From Pseudomonas cavernae (GTDB lineage: Bacteria; Pseudomonadota; Gammaproteobacteria; Pseudomonadales; Pseudomonadaceae), in assembly GCF_003595175.1 (NCBI RefSeq), contig NZ_CP032419.1, positions 2,108,001 to 2,172,000 on the forward strand: a DNA stretch of 64,000 bases, in the 5' to 3' direction. Within the stretch, counting starts at the first letter, position 1; every line of letters begins with the position of its first letter. A model generated the notes under the pieces. That model searched no databases and was not told the origin of the DNA. It worked only from the letters and a program-made list of their open reading frames with translations. Shown here in pieces: positions 62,880 to 64,000 of the stretch. The translations under genes were made by a program, and so were the position numbers.

Positions 62880-64000
62880 TTGGTTGAGTACGTAGTTTCC
62901 CTCGATAAGCTCGGCGTCCACGATGTTGAGCATGTAGGGGGCAAGAACGCCTCCCTGGGCGAGATGATCAGTAACCTCGCTGGTGCCGGTGTCTCGGTTC
63001 CCGGCGGTTTCGCCACTACCGCTCAGGCCTATCGTGACTTCCTCGACCAAAGCGGTCTGAATGGCCGTATCCATGCCGCCCTCGATGCGTTGGACGTGGA
63101 CGACGTGAATGCCCTGGTGAAAACCGGCGCGCAGATTCGCCAGTGGGTGATGGAAGCTGAGTTTCCCGAGCGTCTGAACGCCGAAATCCGCACCGCCTTC
63201 GCCTCCATGTCCAACGGCAATGACAACATGGCAGTCGCCGTGCGCTCTTCCGCCACCGCCGAAGACTTGCCGGACGCCTCCTTTGCCGGTCAGCAAGAAA
63301 CCTTCCTGAACATTCGCGGCGTGGATAACGTGATCCGCGCGGCCAAAGAGGTGTTCGCCTCGTTGTTCAACGACCGTGCCATCGCCTACCGCGTGCACCA
63401 GGGCTTCGACCACAAGCTGGTCGCCCTGTCCGCCGGCGTGCAGCGCATGGTGCGTTCGGAAACCGGGACCGCCGGCGTGATGTTCACCCTGGATACCGAG
63501 TCGGGCTTCCGCGATGTGGTGTTCATTACCGGCGCTTACGGCCTCGGTGAGACCGTGGTGCAGGGCGCGGTCAACCCGGACGAGTTCTATGTCCACAAAC
63601 AGACGCTGGAGGCCGGCCGTCCGGCCATCCTGCGCCGCAATCTGGGCAGCAAAGCGATCAAAATGGTCTATGGCGATGAAGCCAAGGCCGGTAAGTCGGT
63701 CAAAGTTGTGGATGTCGAGCACGCCGATCGCGCACGTTTCTGTCTGAGCGACGCCGAAGTGGCCGAGTTGGCCAAACAGGCGATGATCATCGAGAAGCAC
63801 TACCAGCGGCCGATGGACATCGAGTGGGCCAAAGACGGCGACGACGGCAAGCTGTATATCGTCCAGGCGCGCCCGGAAACCGTGAAGAGCCGCAGCAGCG
63901 CCAACGTGATGGAGCGCTACTTGCTGAAGGAAACCGGCAAGGTGCTGGTCGAGGGCCGTGCCATCGGCCAGAAAATCGGCGCCGGTAAGGTGCGGGTGAT
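62880..64000 (+). CDS. ppsA: Phosphoenolpyruvate synthase, N-terminal part
   Basis: An open frame that runs off the end of the window after about 373 residues. It starts with TTG at 62880 (seven bases after GGAGAG), giving (M)[36 protein letters not shown] sequence, followed by the ATP-grasp PEP-synthase domain ([25 protein letters not shown], then [18 protein letters not shown] and [10 protein letters not shown]). It converts pyruvate and ATP to PEP, AMP and phosphate, a gluconeogenic step suited to the pyruvate made by PrpB. The phosphohistidine and PEP-binding domains lie beyond the window. Confidence 0.95.
   Translation, partial: MVEYVVSLDKLGVHDVEHVGGKNASLGEMISNLAGAGVSVPGGFATTAQAYRDFLDQSGLNGRIHAALDALDVDDVNALVKTGAQIRQWVMEAEFPERLNAEIRTAFASMSNGNDNMAVAVRSSATAEDLPDASFAGQQETFLNIRGVDNVIRAAKEVFASLFNDRAIAYRVHQGFDHKLVALSAGVQRMVRSETGTAGVMFTLDTESGFRDVVFITGAYGLGETVVQGAVNPDEFYVHKQTLEAGRPAILRRNLGSKAIKMVYGDEAKAGKSVKVVDVEHADRARFCLSDAEVAELAKQAMIIEKHYQRPMDIEWAKDGDDGKLYIVQARPETVKSRSSANVMERYLLKETGKVLVEGRAIGQKIGAGKVRV

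Overview
The window reads as a GC-rich gammaproteobacterial chromosome segment from the genus Pseudomonas, most likely near the P. aeruginosa / P. alcaligenes lineage. The basis is recognisable Pseudomonas proteins: the OprI lipoprotein, an Aer PAS receptor, a cbb3 oxidase cluster, a family I.1 lipase with its Lif foldase, ThrH, the GntR-prpB-prpC-acnD-prpF-prpD methylcitrate cluster and the ppsR/ppsA divergent pair. This is recognition by eye, without a database search. I see no rRNA, tRNA, CRISPR array, prophage or complete insertion sequence; one MITE-like palindromic element is present.

Layout. 1-5763 (minus): ccoNOQP followed by ccoG, ccoH and the start of ccoI, i.e. cbb3 oxidase and its assembly/copper genes. 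6.2-16.8 kb: housekeeping genes (alpha/beta hydrolase, aer, acnA, rlmM, a thioesterase, tatD, an MltF-like transglycosylase, a DoxX protein). 16.8-20.4 kb (minus): a secreted-lipase locus in the order lipase 2 - lifO - MITE-like element - lipase 1, with near-identical sigma-54 type -24/-12 elements before both lipases. 20.7-28 kb: thpR, greB, the ybbA-ybbP ABC system divergent from tesA, an L,D-transpeptidase and convergent oprI. 28.4-34.5 kb: an unrecognised membrane-anchored protein, a GNAT protein, DAHP synthase, PilZ, a thioredoxin-like protein, a PanE-like reductase, a 5'-nucleotidase and a universal stress protein. 34.6-38.9 kb: cysB, a glutaredoxin-like gene with cysH (APS reductase type), thrH and pabB.

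39.1-49.95 kb (plus) is the most unusual block. Two tandem MalT-like LuxR regulators are followed by a small secreted DUF6160/FilA-like protein, a strong hairpin, a C39-like peptidase, a predicted outer-membrane barrel, a FadL-family barrel and a protein with three TWVD repeats plus a MalM-like C-terminal domain. It resembles the poorly characterised 'Fil' putative pilus/surface system annotated in Acinetobacter. 50.0-53.1 kb (minus): a three-gene set of retropepsin-like protease, inactive-transglutaminase/7TM protein and glutamate-ligase-like ATP-grasp protein. 53.2-61.8 kb: propionate catabolism by the methylcitrate cycle, with GntR operator palindromes flanking a promoter. 61.9-64 kb: the PEP synthase regulator ppsR and the start of ppsA.

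Functional links: pyruvate and succinate from the methylcitrate cycle connect to AcnA in the TCA cycle and to PEP synthase and its regulatory protein next door. CysB, CysH and the neighbouring CxxC protein form an assimilatory sulfate-reduction group. Lipases, TesA and the FadL-type barrel indicate a cell equipped to handle lipids.
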